Part shown: piece after piece, positions 42,965 to 52,385 of the stretch
How positions within the stretch are numbered: the stretch's first letter is position 1
How the letters are laid out: each line of letters starts with the position of its first letter
From: Clostridium collagenovorans DSM 3089
GTDB lineage: Bacteria; Bacillota; Clostridia; Clostridiales; Clostridiaceae
Reading direction: 5' to 3'
NCBI RefSeq assembly: GCF_900130005.1
Contig: NZ_FQXP01000008.1
Location: 62,001 to 126,000, forward strand
Length of the DNA: 64,000 nucleotides
Notes under the pieces: generated by a model
The model's database searches: none
The model's input: the letters and a program-made list of their open reading frames with translations, nothing else
What the model was told of the DNA's origin: nothing
Translations under genes and position numbers: made by a program

Positions 42965-45922
42965 ATGAAAAAAGGTAGAAAAAAAATAGCTTTAATAATT
43001 GCATTAGGGTTACTAATTAATCTTGTATTAGGAAATGTATATGCTGAAAATATTACTTCATCTATTAAAAAGCATAATGCAAAAACAACCATTAATCCAG
43101 TAGTACAATCTATTGAAGGATTAGAAATTAATAAGGTAGTTAATAATGTTAAGGATTTTGACATACATAATCCACAGTATGATCTTACATTAACAGCTAA
43201 GATTAAGGCTGGGATAGAGAGTGGTAAACCTTTAGATATAGCTATGGTACTAGATAGGTCAGGAAGTATGAATGAAAGAATTACCAATACCTACGAGACT
43301 TCCGACATAGGTAAGAGAACTCCAAATATAAATGGAGAGTATTATGTCAATTTTTCAGGAGATTTGATAAATTATGAAAGAGTTTCTTATAATTCTAGTG
43401 CTGGAGTATGGGAAGCTGGTGGAAAATGGATTAAGTATCTTATGGGTGGAGCTGGTCAGTATGGAAAACATATTACTCCAGGAGGACAAACTATTGATGT
43501 TGAGTTTAGAGAGTTTTATGAGAAAACTCAATTTGATGGTAAAGATATATATACACCATGGATTAGGTATTGCATTAAGAGAGGGGATTTTATTCAACAA
43601 ATTAATCTTCACTATGACAATGTTAATGATGAATCTATGTGGTATTACTTTGAAGGAGGATATGCTCATTATGTTACGCCAGAAAAGGGAGCAACAGGTG
43701 AAAATGATAGATATGAATTTTATGAGCTAAAAGAGGAAAATGTTAAAAAAATAGAAGTTCTAAAAAGAGAAGCTAATAAATTCATAGATGAAGTAGCAAC
43801 TAAGAGTAGTGATTCCACTATTGATATTATATCCTTTGATACAGATGTTTCTAATGATACAAAGGGTTTTATTTCATTAGATTCTCAGAATAAGGTTAAT
43901 AGTATTAAAGAAAAGGTAGATGCATTAACACCTATAAGTGCTACAAGTACAGATTTAGCACTAGCAGAAGCTTTAAATGCTATGAAAAGTTTACCAATAA
44001 ATAATAATAGAAAAAGGGTAGTTGTTCTAATTACAGATGGAGAACCATCTAGAGGTAGCATAGAACCAGAAGAACTTATTAGAGATGCTTTGGTATATAC
44101 TGATACTTTAAAGAGTCCAGAAGTTAACTCCTATATATATTCATTGGGAATATTCAGCGATGCTGAATTAGCTAATTTAAAAGCTCAACAGTTTATGAAG
44201 GATGCAGCAACTCCAGAAGATACTACTAGTAATCCTACTAAAAAATATTTCTTCAACTGTATGGGATCTAATTCTTTAAGTGGAGTATTTGATCAGATAA
44301 TTGGAGAGATAGGATTAAACTTAGACAATAGCAAGGTAAAGGACTATATTGATCCTAAATTTGTTATTACTGAGGAAAGTAAAGCATTACTAATAAGCCA
44401 AGGTGCAGAGATAACTATGGAGATAATTGATGGTGTTAGTTATGAGGTTGTAATTTGGAATACAGATATAAAGCCTAACACAGAAGGTTTTACGGGAACT
44501 GTAACTATAAAACCAAAGGATTCAAGTGTCTATGGTACTGGGTTACCAACAAATATTGAGGGGGTATCCGCTGTATATGATAGCACAGGAGCTAATATAG
44601 GAAGTTTTCCATTACCTAATGTAGATATAGTAAATTTAGCTGATGAACTTCATCAAGAGAAAAAATCTATAAAGGTTGATGAATTTAATACCTCAGATCG
44701 AACTTACAAAATAACTTTAACAGCATGGACTACACTTCAAAAATTAGAAATTATTGACCCTAATACTGGACTTACGGACTATGGTGCAAGTGGAGTTAAG
44801 AATGCAACTGTAAAGGATTATCTAGATCCTAGATTTGAACCTACACAGAAATTCTTAGAAGATATTAAAGCAACACCAGATGTACAAGCCATACAGGATG
44901 TAAGTGGTAATTGGTGTATAGAATGGAGTAATCAATTTATACCTTACATGAAGGTAGATGATACAACCATAGCTAAGTGGTCTAAAGAGATTGAGGTAAG
45001 AGCTAAAGATGAATTTATTGGTGGAAATGATATTACAACTAATATTTCATCTATATCAGGTATATACAAAGATGATAACAAGTTAATTGAATTTGATAAA
45101 CCAACTGTAAATGTACCGATTAAATTCAATGTTAGGGATAAAGAAACTACTATATTTTATGGAGAAAATGTTCCAACAACTGGTGTAGAAGAATTCATGT
45201 TTAATGCAAAGACTCCAGATTGCTTCTTAGGACAAGAGGAAACAGGAACCTTCCTTTATACATGGTTTAAGGAAGATGGAACAACATTAATAGGTAATAT
45301 AAGTGATCTTTCTAAAATTAGTCCTAGAAATACTGAAGTATATAAGCTTAAGGTAGAATTCATACCTAATAAAATTGGTGATATTTCTCAAGGTTCTGGT
45401 GGGGGAATTAAGGTTGAAAACACTTCATCAATAGGAAGTTATACGGTAAATATTGTAAAAGGACAAGTTAACGCAATAAAAAAGCTTAGAGGTAGCGAAA
45501 TTTGGTTTCCAAATGGAGATCCTATTTTTACATTTAAGTTAGAAAGATTAGATGAAAGAGATAATGTTGTGGAAGAACTTTATGATGTAGTAAGGTTTGA
45601 AAAAAATGATGTTATCATAGGTGATGAATATACTAGTAAATCAGTGAGCTTCCAAGGACTTAAAAAAGGAAAATACCGTTTGAGTGAGTCTCAGAATTTA
45701 AGGTATAACTTTGAAAGTAATGCTATTAATATTTTAAAACCTTGTAAAGGTGAGCAACTTGGAGAGAATTTAGTATTTTATGTAGGTTATGAGGATATCA
45801 ACAATTCAACAACTAATTTAAGTAATAATGAAGGTGAAGGTATATTTATTAATCAGAAGGTAAGTGATAAGTACTTTACTCATACAGATGTGCTGAAAAA
45901 TACTATTAATATTAAGAAATAA
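42965..45922 (+). CDS. VWA-domain surface protein, module 3
   Basis: 985 residues from ATG 42965 (AAAGGGGG at 42948-42955 gives ideal spacing; an in-frame GTG at 42956 lies within the SD and is less likely). Same plan as its two paralogues: signal peptide, VWA domain with DRSGS at 97-101, insertion ending TPEKGATGENDRYEFYEL, STDLALAEAL and ITDGEPSRG. Two DY(I/L)DP(K/R)F domains follow, then a Cna-B-like domain (GKYRLSESQNLRYNF) and a terminal KYFTHTDVLKNTINIKK strand. Its insertion is closer to module 1 than to module 2. Open frames on both strands inside it are shadows. Confidence 0.75.
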   Translation: MKKGRKKIALIIALGLLINLVLGNVYAENITSSIKKHNAKTTINPVVQSIEGLEINKVVNNVKDFDIHNPQYDLTLTAKIKAGIESGKPLDIAMVLDRSGSMNERITNTYETSDIGKRTPNINGEYYVNFSGDLINYERVSYNSSAGVWEAGGKWIKYLMGGAGQYGKHITPGGQTIDVEFREFYEKTQFDGKDIYTPWIRYCIKRGDFIQQINLHYDNVNDESMWYYFEGGYAHYVTPEKGATGENDRYEFYELKEENVKKIEVLKREANKFIDEVATKSSDSTIDIISFDTDVSNDTKGFISLDSQNKVNSIKEKVDALTPISATSTDLALAEALNAMKSLPINNNRKRVVVLITDGEPSRGSIEPEELIRDALVYTDTLKSPEVNSYIYSLGIFSDAELANLKAQQFMKDAATPEDTTSNPTKKYFFNCMGSNSLSGVFDQIIGEIGLNLDNSKVKDYIDPKFVITEESKALLISQGAEITMEIIDGVSYEVVIWNTDIKPNTEGFTGTVTIKPKDSSVYGTGLPTNIEGVSAVYDSTGANIGSFPLPNVDIVNLADELHQEKKSIKVDEFNTSDRTYKITLTAWTTLQKLEIIDPNTGLTDYGASGVKNATVKDYLDPRFEPTQKFLEDIKATPDVQAIQDVSGNWCIEWSNQFIPYMKVDDTTIAKWSKEIEVRAKDEFIGGNDITTNISSISGIYKDDNKLIEFDKPTVNVPIKFNVRDKETTIFYGENVPTTGVEEFMFNAKTPDCFLGQEETGTFLYTWFKEDGTTLIGNISDLSKISPRNTEVYKLKVEFIPNKIGDISQGSGGGIKVENTSSIGSYTVNIVKGQVNAIKKLRGSEIWFPNGDPIFTFKLERLDERDNVVEELYDVVRFEKNDVIIGDEYTSKSVSFQGLKKGKYRLSESQNLRYNFESNAINILKPCKGEQLGENLVFYVGYEDINNSTTNLSNNEGEGIFINQKVSDKYFTHTDVLKNTINIKK

Positions 45923-45962
45923 GTATTATCAGAAATTAGTATAATGCTTTAGGAGTATATTC

Positions 45963-46442
45963 GTGATAAAAAAAATATGTAATATAAGCTCAACGATTAT
46001 TTTGATAATTATGATAACAATTGCAGGGATACTATTAATACCCAAAATTTTTGGATATGAAACCTATGCTGTTTTAAGTGGAAGCATGGAACCTAAATTT
46101 CCTATTGGAAGTATAGTTTTTGTAGATAGAATTAATCCAGAAGAAGTTAAAACTGATGATATTATAAGTTTTATATTATCAGGAAATGGAAAGGTTGCAA
46201 CTCATAGGGTTATTGAAGTTAATTCATCAGAAAAACAGTTTATAACTAAGGGTGATGCTAATGAGTATGTAGATACTAATCCAGTTAATTTTACTGACTT
46301 AATTGGCAAGGTTAAGTTTAACGTTCCACTTTTGGGATTTATAGCTATTTATATAAAAACTAAATTGGGTATTTTTATAGGAGTAGGATTGATGCTTTTG
46401 TTAGGAGTGCTTAATTTTTTACCAGATTTATTAGAAAAGTAA
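45963..46442 (+). CDS. sipW: ER-type signal peptidase I (SipW), module 3
   Basis: 159 residues, GTG start with TAGGAG upstream. Same catalytic set as the module 2 enzyme: nucleophile in LSGSMEPKF, general-base His in VATHRVIEV, then TKGDANEY. Membrane helices lie near both ends. Two intact sipW genes serve three pairs of fibre genes. Confidence 0.92.
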   Translation: MIKKICNISSTIILIIMITIAGILLIPKIFGYETYAVLSGSMEPKFPIGSIVFVDRINPEEVKTDDIISFILSGNGKVATHRVIEVNSSEKQFITKGDANEYVDTNPVNFTDLIGKVKFNVPLLGFIAIYIKTKLGIFIGVGLMLLLGVLNFLPDLLEK

Positions 46443-46443
46443 A

Positions 46444-46519
46444 ATTGTTGTGAATAAGAAATTACTCATAAAAATTTAGTTATTGTTGTGAATGAGAAAT
46501 TATTCATGAAAATTTAGTT
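46444..46519 (+). repeat. 38-bp direct tandem duplication
   Basis: Two copies of a 38-base unit (46444-46481 and 46482-46519) differ at three or four positions. Each contains a small ATGAG/TTCAT-type dyad. It lies between sipW and fibre gene A3 and may modulate the relative expression of the two. Confidence 0.8.
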
Positions 46520-46538
46520 TAGGTTAATTTTATTTTAT

Positions 46539-46566
46539 TTGATAGGTTATTAATTTAGGGAGGACG
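46539..46566 (+). promoter_or_regulatory. leader motif before fibre gene A3
   Basis: TTGATAGGTTATTAA (46539-46553), a variant of the motif at 40123, followed by AGGGAGGA and ATG 46570. Confidence 0.4.
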
Positions 46567-46569
46567 TAA

Positions 46570-47148
46570 ATGAGGAATCAAGAAGGACGACGACAAAGCA
46601 GAAGAAGAGAGAGGAGAAGGAAAAATTCCTTATCCAAAATAGTAGCACTATGCTTAGTTTCAGCATTAAGTGTAGGTTTAACATATGCTTACTTAACAGA
46701 TAAACAAACAGTTACTAATACACTTACAGTAGGAGATGTTAAGGTTTCTATAGAAGAACCAGAGTGGAGTAAGCCAGGGGCAAATCATGAAATTGCACCA
46801 GGTACTACTGTATCTAAGGATCCTAAGGTGACTAATACAGGGAAAAACCCTTGTTGGGTAAGAATAAAACTTCATTATGATGAGAATATACTTGAATTAA
46901 TCGGAGTTGACAACATTGGTTGGAAAAAAGATGCTGACGGATACTACTATTACAATGAGGTAGTTCCTGTTGGAGGAGAAACATCTAGCTTATTTACTGA
47001 AGTTAAGATGAAGGAAACAGTTAAAGAAGAAAGTATTACAGAGGGAAAAGTTAACTTAATAGTAAATGCAGAAGCAGTACAGGCTAATGGATTTGGAACA
47101 TATAAAGAAGCCTTTAAAGCAGCAGAAAGTGAACTTATAACTCCATAG
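46570..47148 (+). CDS. TasA/camelysin-like fibre protein A, module 3, Arg-rich N terminus
   Basis: 192 residues. The first 20 residues carry ten arginines (MRNQEGRRQSRRRERRRKNS), far more basic than the short Lys-type starts of the other A proteins. Then comes the SipW-type signal ending LTYA-YLTDKQTVTNTLTVGD. Mature motifs: EEPEWSKPG, HEIAPGTTVSKDPKVTNTGKNPCWVRIKL and NAEAVQANGF. SD GGGAGGAC precedes ATG 46570. The basic n-region could slow or redirect export; whether it has a function is unknown. Most diverged of the three A proteins. Confidence 0.8.
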   Translation: MRNQEGRRQSRRRERRRKNSLSKIVALCLVSALSVGLTYAYLTDKQTVTNTLTVGDVKVSIEEPEWSKPGANHEIAPGTTVSKDPKVTNTGKNPCWVRIKLHYDENILELIGVDNIGWKKDADGYYYYNEVVPVGGETSSLFTEVKMKETVKEESITEGKVNLIVNAEAVQANGFGTYKEAFKAAESELITP

Positions 47149-47178
47149 TTATACTAAATTTTTATTTTATTTTATTAT

Positions 47179-47208
47179 TTTACGGTTATTATTTAATATT
47201 TAGGAGGC
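47179..47208 (+). promoter_or_regulatory. leader motif before fibre gene B3
   Basis: TTTACGGTTATTATT (47179-47193), fourth instance of the motif at 40123, followed by TAGGAGG and ATG 47214. Confidence 0.4.
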
Positions 47209-47213
47209 AAACA

Positions 47214-47789
47214 ATGAATAAGAAGAAAATTACAACAATGGTTACAGCTGTGGCTGTATGTGCAATGATAGCTATAGGTGGAACTTTAGCATGGTTTACA
47301 GATAAGGGTGAAGTTACAAATGTAGTTACTTTTGGAAATGTAGATATTAAATTAGAGGAAACTAAGAATGGAGCTTTACAGGAAGGTGGATTGACTTTCG
47401 ATAATGTAGTTCCAGGAGATACACTTGCTAAGGATCCTACTATAACAAATATATCAGAAAATCAGTGTTATATACGTGCTAAGGTGACTTTTACAGGTGA
47501 TTCAATTATTGATGGTACAGCTCTAGATATTGATTCTACTAAGTGGAAGCTTTGCAAGGATGGATATTATTATTATAAAGATGCATTATCTAAGAATGGC
47601 TCTGCACAATTATTTACAACTGTTACAATTCCAACGACCTTAGGGAATAGTGCAGCAGGCAAGACTTTCGATATAAAAGTTGAGGCTGAAGCTATACAAA
47701 AGGATAATTTCACATTTGACTGGAATAGTGAGACACCATGGGGAACTACTCCAATAACTGCTGAAACTTATCCAGTTCCAGTACCATAG
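47214..47789 (+). CDS. TasA/camelysin-like fibre protein B, module 3
   Basis: 191 residues, group B. The signal leads to LAWFTDKGEVTNVVTFGNVDIKLEE; mature motifs are VPGDTLAKDPTITNISENQCYIRAKV (GKNDC changed to SENQC), DGYYYYKD, EAEAIQKDNFTFDWNSETPWG and ITAETYPVPVP. Expected to be cleaved by SipW and built into the same or a parallel fibre as the module 3 A protein. Confidence 0.8.
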   Translation: MNKKKITTMVTAVAVCAMIAIGGTLAWFTDKGEVTNVVTFGNVDIKLEETKNGALQEGGLTFDNVVPGDTLAKDPTITNISENQCYIRAKVTFTGDSIIDGTALDIDSTKWKLCKDGYYYYKDALSKNGSAQLFTTVTIPTTLGNSAAGKTFDIKVEAEAIQKDNFTFDWNSETPWGTTPITAETYPVPVP

Positions 47790-47881
47790 TAAAAATTAAA
47801 AGTTATTAATAGGTTTTATACTGAATTTAACCTTTTTAAGTTTAGGATATTATAAAATCCTATTAGATAAGGAAGGGTCAA

Positions 47882-48643
47882 ATGGAAAGTAGAAATATTA
47901 AAAAAATCACTACTATCTTAATAATTACTATTATGGCTATAGCAATTAACTTTACAAGAGTTTTTGCAGAGGATAGTAAAGTGATTTATGAGGATAATTC
48001 CAATAGGATAGTTACCTTGCCAGGTGATGACCTTTTTCTAAACTTTAAGGAGCTTTATCCAGGTGAGATAATAGAACAAAATATACAAATTTATAATAAA
48101 AACAAAAATATTATAGATTTGTATTTAAGGGCTGAAGAAGCGTCTGCAGATAAATTTGAAAATAAAGATTTGGAGAATTTATCTAAAGAATTGATCAATA
48201 TATTATCACTTGAACTTACCTTAAAGTTAGATGGTGAAGAAGAGAAAAAAATTTATTCAGGACCGGCTTCAGGAATTACATCTGAAGAGAAAGATGATAT
48301 AGGAACAATGACAAAGCCAATTTTGTTAGGTGAATTTAAAACAAATTCAAAGGCTGTAATAGTTGCTAAGTTATCTGTGCCTGAAAGTTTAGGAAATAAA
48401 TATCAAAATTCAGAAGCAAAGGTGAAATGGGTTTTTTCTTGTGATGTTAAAGAAAATAAAGATTACATAGAGGATGAAAACACAGAAAGTGACAACGAAG
48501 CTAATAAAGATAAAGAACAGAATAAGGACAATGTTGTTACTGGAGATAATACATCTATGCTTATGAGTATAATTTTAATTGGAGTTAGTACATTAACTAT
48601 AATTGTACTAGTTATTAAAAATCTACGTAATAAAAATAAATAA
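47882..48643 (+). CDS. secreted protein with degenerate wall-sorting signal, module 3
   Basis: 253 residues, paralogue of 35232 and 41612, with SD AAGGAAGG. Signal peptide about 1-29. Mature motifs TLPGDDLFLNFKELYPGEIIEQNIQIYNKNK and YLRAEEASADKFENK. A charged Asp/Glu/Lys/Asn linker (about 205-222) precedes the tail NVVTGD, a hydrophobic segment and the basic end NLRNKNK. The VxTGD box is shared with module 1 and is one step from the usual sortase pentapeptide. Confidence 0.7.
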   Translation: MESRNIKKITTILIITIMAIAINFTRVFAEDSKVIYEDNSNRIVTLPGDDLFLNFKELYPGEIIEQNIQIYNKNKNIIDLYLRAEEASADKFENKDLENLSKELINILSLELTLKLDGEEEKKIYSGPASGITSEEKDDIGTMTKPILLGEFKTNSKAVIVAKLSVPESLGNKYQNSEAKVKWVFSCDVKENKDYIEDENTESDNEANKDKEQNKDNVVTGDNTSMLMSIILIGVSTLTIIVLVIKNLRNKNK

Positions 48644-48649
48644 ATTTTC

Positions 48650-48724
48650 AAAGAGGTTGTAAAAGTTTACTTTAATATATGAAGATAAAATTATATTAAG
48701 GTTTAAATAGTACAGCCTCTTTTA
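48650..48724 (+). terminator. terminator at the end of module 3
   Basis: A 12-bp stem (48650-48661 with 48711-48722, one G-T pair) closes a long loop and ends in a short T-run. The remaining 48725-48937 contains TATAAT at 48871-48876, a probable -10 for the galactosidase gene. Confidence 0.65.
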
Positions 48725-48937
48725 TAAAATATATACTTTGCAATAGTAAATCTACATCATCGTAATTTATTATATATTAAATTTTTTTATCGTATAAAAT
48801 ATGAATGAAGTTTATTTAATGTAAGATATATATAATTTAGATAAGTATTAAATTTTATAAGAAACTTTGATATAATATTAATAATTATTTGAAAATACAA
48901 AATAATTAAAGCGTTATTAACTAAGGGGGAGTGCACT

Positions 48938-51010
48938 TTGAAGAATTATGGACCAATAAGTAACAAGATCAAGGGCATGTTACATGGAGCAGATTATAAT
49001 CCAGAACAGTGGATAGATATGCCTGGAATTTGGGGAGAAGATGTAAGATTAATGAAGTTATCACATTGTAATGTGGTAGCAGTTGGAATTTTTTCATGGA
49101 CTATGCTAGAGCCTGAGGAAGGAAAGTTTAATTTTGAATGGCTAGATGAAATCATGGATACTATGCATAAGAATGGAAATTATGTTATTTTAGCAACACC
49201 AACAGGTGCTAAACCAGCTTGGATGGCAAAGAAATACCCAGAGATTTTAAGAGTAACTGAAAATAGAATTAGAAATTTATATGGTGAGCGTCACAATCAT
49301 TGTTATACTTCTTCTATCTATAGAGAAAAGGTTTCCATAATAGATAAAATGCTAGCTGAGAGATATAAGGATCATCCAGCTTTAATTATGTGGCACATTT
49401 CTAATGAATTTGAAGGGCAATGTCATTGTGAACTTTGCCAAGAAGCTTTTAGAAGCTTTTTAAAAGAAAAATATCATAATAGTTTAGAGGAATTAAATAA
49501 TGCTTGGTGGGGTAAATTCTGGAGTCATACTTATACAGATTGGAGTCAAATAGAATCTCCAGCACCACATGGAGAGCCGGCATTACATGGATTAAATTTA
49601 GATTGGATGAGATTTGTATCACATCAAACTTTAGATTATTACAAACATGAGAGAAGTATATTAAAGGAGATAACTCCGGATATTCCTGTAACTACTAATT
49701 TCCATGATTATGTAGCTTTAAATAGAGGAATTGATTATTGGAAATTTGCTCCATACCTAGATGTAGTATCTTGGGACAATTATCCTTATTGGCATGGGGA
49801 AAGAAGTGATGCTCATGAAGGAAGTAGAAGAGCTTTCATACACGATTTGAATAGAGCTATTTTAAATGGAAAGCCATTTATGATGATGGAAAGTTCGCCA
49901 AGTTCAACGAATTGGCAACCAGTTGCTAAGTTAAGAAGACCAGGTATGCATGTTTTATCTTCACTTCAGGCAGTGGCTCACGGTTCTGATACAGTTCAAT
50001 ATTTCCAATGGAGAAAGAGTAGAGGATCTTCTGAGAAATTCCATGGAGCTGTTGTAGATCATTGTGGACATGAGAATACAAGAGTATTTAGAGATGTAAC
50101 AAAGGTTGGAGAAATTTTAACTAAGCTTGATGAAGTAGTTGGAACTTCAGTAGAGCCAGAAGTAGCAGTTATATATGACTGGGAAAACTATTGGGCAATA
50201 GATGATGCTCAAGGGCCAAGAATTGAGAAAAAGGATTACTTTGAAACATGTCAATTACATTATAAAGCATTTTGGGATATGTCAGTTCCAGTGGATGTAA
50301 TTAACATGGATTGCGATTTCTCAAAATACAAGGTTTTAGTAGCTCCTATGCTGTATATGATAAGACCAGGTGTTGGAGAAAGAATAGAAGAGTTCGTTAA
50401 AAATGGAGGAACTTTAGTTACAACTTATTGGAGTGGAATAGCTGATGAGAATGACTTATGTTTCTTAGGGGGATTCCCAGGACCACTTAGAAAAGTAACT
50501 GGTATATGGTCAGAGGAATTAGATGCATTATATGATGAAGATGTAAATTATGTAGAGTTTAGTGATAACAATGAAATAAATATGAGTGGGGAATATGAGG
50601 CTAGAATATTCTGTGATTTAATACATGCTGAGAGTGCAGAGGTTCTTGCAACATATAAAACTGACTTCTACAAAGGAATGCCAGCACTTACTTGTAATAA
50701 ATTTGGAGAGGGAAAAGCATACTATATGGCATTTAGAAATAATCATGAATTCTTAAGAGATTTCTATAGAAGTCTAGCAAGAAAGATTGATTTAAATAAA
50801 GCCATCAAAGTAGAATTACCAGAGGGAGTTAATGCTCAAGTTCGTAGAGATGAAAATAATGAATTTATATTCTTAATGAACTTTACTGACGAAGTGAAAA
50901 ATATAGATTTAAAAGATATGACTTTTATTGATATCATAGAGGAAAAGGAAGTATCAAAAGCTATAGAGCTAAATGAGTATGCAGTTAAAATATTGAAAGT
51001 AAAACAATAG
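48938..51010 (+). CDS. beta-galactosidase, glycoside hydrolase family 42
   Basis: 690 residues, TTG start with SD AAGGGGGAG. The TIM-barrel domain (about 1-390) opens with HGADYNPEQW. The acid/base Glu is in WHISNEFEG and the nucleophile Glu in FMMMESSPSS. Cysteines in CHCELCQ form the structural zinc site of the family. A flavodoxin-like trimerisation domain (about 395-610) and a small C-terminal beta domain follow. No signal peptide, so cytoplasmic, acting on imported beta-galactosides. No transporter or regulator is adjacent; it is a single-gene unit ended by the hairpin at 51098-51129. Confidence 0.9.
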   Translation: MKNYGPISNKIKGMLHGADYNPEQWIDMPGIWGEDVRLMKLSHCNVVAVGIFSWTMLEPEEGKFNFEWLDEIMDTMHKNGNYVILATPTGAKPAWMAKKYPEILRVTENRIRNLYGERHNHCYTSSIYREKVSIIDKMLAERYKDHPALIMWHISNEFEGQCHCELCQEAFRSFLKEKYHNSLEELNNAWWGKFWSHTYTDWSQIESPAPHGEPALHGLNLDWMRFVSHQTLDYYKHERSILKEITPDIPVTTNFHDYVALNRGIDYWKFAPYLDVVSWDNYPYWHGERSDAHEGSRRAFIHDLNRAILNGKPFMMMESSPSSTNWQPVAKLRRPGMHVLSSLQAVAHGSDTVQYFQWRKSRGSSEKFHGAVVDHCGHENTRVFRDVTKVGEILTKLDEVVGTSVEPEVAVIYDWENYWAIDDAQGPRIEKKDYFETCQLHYKAFWDMSVPVDVINMDCDFSKYKVLVAPMLYMIRPGVGERIEEFVKNGGTLVTTYWSGIADENDLCFLGGFPGPLRKVTGIWSEELDALYDEDVNYVEFSDNNEINMSGEYEARIFCDLIHAESAEVLATYKTDFYKGMPALTCNKFGEGKAYYMAFRNNHEFLRDFYRSLARKIDLNKAIKVELPEGVNAQVRRDENNEFIFLMNFTDEVKNIDLKDMTFIDIIEEKEVSKAIELNEYAVKILKVKQ

Positions 51011-51097
51011 TTTACTAAAATAATATTCATAGTCTTAGGTAGAACTTTAAGTTTATTTTTAGATCTGTTTTAAATGAAGGTTGATAATAGATAGTAT

Positions 51098-51129
51098 AAA
51101 AGTGGACAAATTACTACTTGTCCACTTTT
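51098..51129. terminator. bidirectional terminator
   Basis: A perfect 12-bp stem (51098-51109 with 51118-51129) with an eight-base loop and A/T-rich flanks ends both the galactosidase gene and the minus-strand gene at 51195. Confidence 0.85.
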
Positions 51130-51194
51130 ATTTTAAATCGCATTATACTAAGATTGCTATTTAAAATAAATAATAAACAAAGAAACAATACAGC

Positions 51195-52385
51195 TTACTT
51201 TGCTCTGAAGCTTTTTAAATATCGCCCTTCTCCAACAATATGCTTTGGTGATTCAACAAAACCTACTGTTCCTAGATACTCGTTGGTTAACCCAAAAATC
51301 TGATGCCATAACTCATTTGCTATTTCTTTTATATTTACTTCGTGTTTTATAGCTGTTAAGTCTGAAGTGCCGACTTCAAAACTTGAGAATAAATCTTTAA
51401 CCACATCAAATATATCATTAAGAATAATTAATGATATCTCATCAATTATAGCTATATCTGGCTCTTTGATAATTGGTACTTCTAATCTAATAAAATTTGA
51501 CTTCTCATCTATCTTCAAATAATTAAGTTCTATAAGAAATGTTGCAAGGTATTTTTCTGTATCTGTTAATTCTTCATAAATAACATTAGTGTCATGTATC
51601 TTAAGAATTAATTCTCCACACTGTTCTGAGATTTCTCTATTTTTTACATCTAAAATTTTTATATATGATAAATTTAAACTTTCATAATTAGTTGCATTTT
51701 CAAGGGATTGCTGAGTAATTCTAAATACTCTGTACATATCTTTTCTATTCCCATTTGAGTCACCAAAACTATTGAAATTAAATCTATTTGTTCTAAAATT
51801 ATTACTACTGCATAGTAGATTATTACTATGGGATTCCACCTTCTTGCTGTCTTCATAAGCAATTACAATATAATCCCTATTTCCTGGTTGACTCTTTGAT
51901 ATGCAAAATAAATCCGTCTCGCTAAAATAATCAAATGCAGTTCCATCAAATATAGAATCGCAAATTATATGATATAAAAGCCTTTCTTTACTGAAAGTAT
52001 TAGTACTTGTTAATCCTTTTATCTTACTATATATTAGTTCACTGTTATTAATAATTTTATCACCTATTATGTTTCCTATATTCTCTAGTTTTCTATCTAA
52101 TATTACTAAATCTTTTTCTAAAAAGACTGGAAAGTTTACTTTATAAGTGTTATCTTTTACGTCAATTAAATTTATATTTTGAAGAGAATTTATTACATTC
52201 TTAAAATCGTCCTCTTCAATCTTCAATGTCTTAATTATCTCCTGATCTGATATTGTAAATGGCTTGTTTTCCGCAATAATATAGAGTATCTCTGAGGCAT
52301 AAGTTTTACTACAAACATAATCGGGACAATATTCATCATATACCCCTATATCACCAAAATAATATAAATTCAACTTCTTATTCAT
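51195..52385 (-). CDS. unrecognised cytoplasmic protein, winged-helix-like N terminus
   Basis: 396 residues. The start is set by AAGGAG on the minus strand just before the ATG at 52385; a longer frame to 52412 would place the SD inside the coding region. No signal peptide or membrane segment. The N-terminal 90 residues (ASEILYIIAENKPFTISDQEIIKTLKI...) look like a winged helix of the ArsR/MarR kind. The rest is an alpha/beta region with Asn- and Ser-rich loops. I do not recognise the family. Two palindromes at 52659 and 52687 lie about 280 bases upstream. A DNA-binding regulator is possible. Confidence 0.6.
   Translation of the reverse strand: MNKKLNLYYFGDIGVYDEYCPDYVCSKTYASEILYIIAENKPFTISDQEIIKTLKIEEDDFKNVINSLQNINLIDVKDNTYKVNFPVFLEKDLVILDRKLENIGNIIGDKIINNSELIYSKIKGLTSTNTFSKERLLYHIICDSIFDGTAFDYFSETDLFCISKSQPGNRDYIVIAYEDSKKVESHSNNLLCSSNNFRTNRFNFNSFGDSNGNRKDMYRVFRITQQSLENATNYESLNLSYIKILDVKNREISEQCGELILKIHDTNVIYEELTDTEKYLATFLIELNYLKIDEKSNFIRLEVPIIKEPDIAIIDEISLIILNDIFDVVKDLFSSFEVGTSDLTAIKHEVNIKEIANELWHQIFGLTNEYLGTVGFVESPKHIVGEGRYLKSFRAK

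Noticed and set aside
43374..43730. 118-residue plus-strand frame inside the module 3 VWA gene
   Set aside because: Entirely inside a well-supported gene in another frame, with no SD and no family features; a shadow.
30747..48643. Transposon or integrative element carrying the three modules
   Set aside because: No transposase, integrase or flanking direct repeats seen; tandem gene duplication explains the layout.
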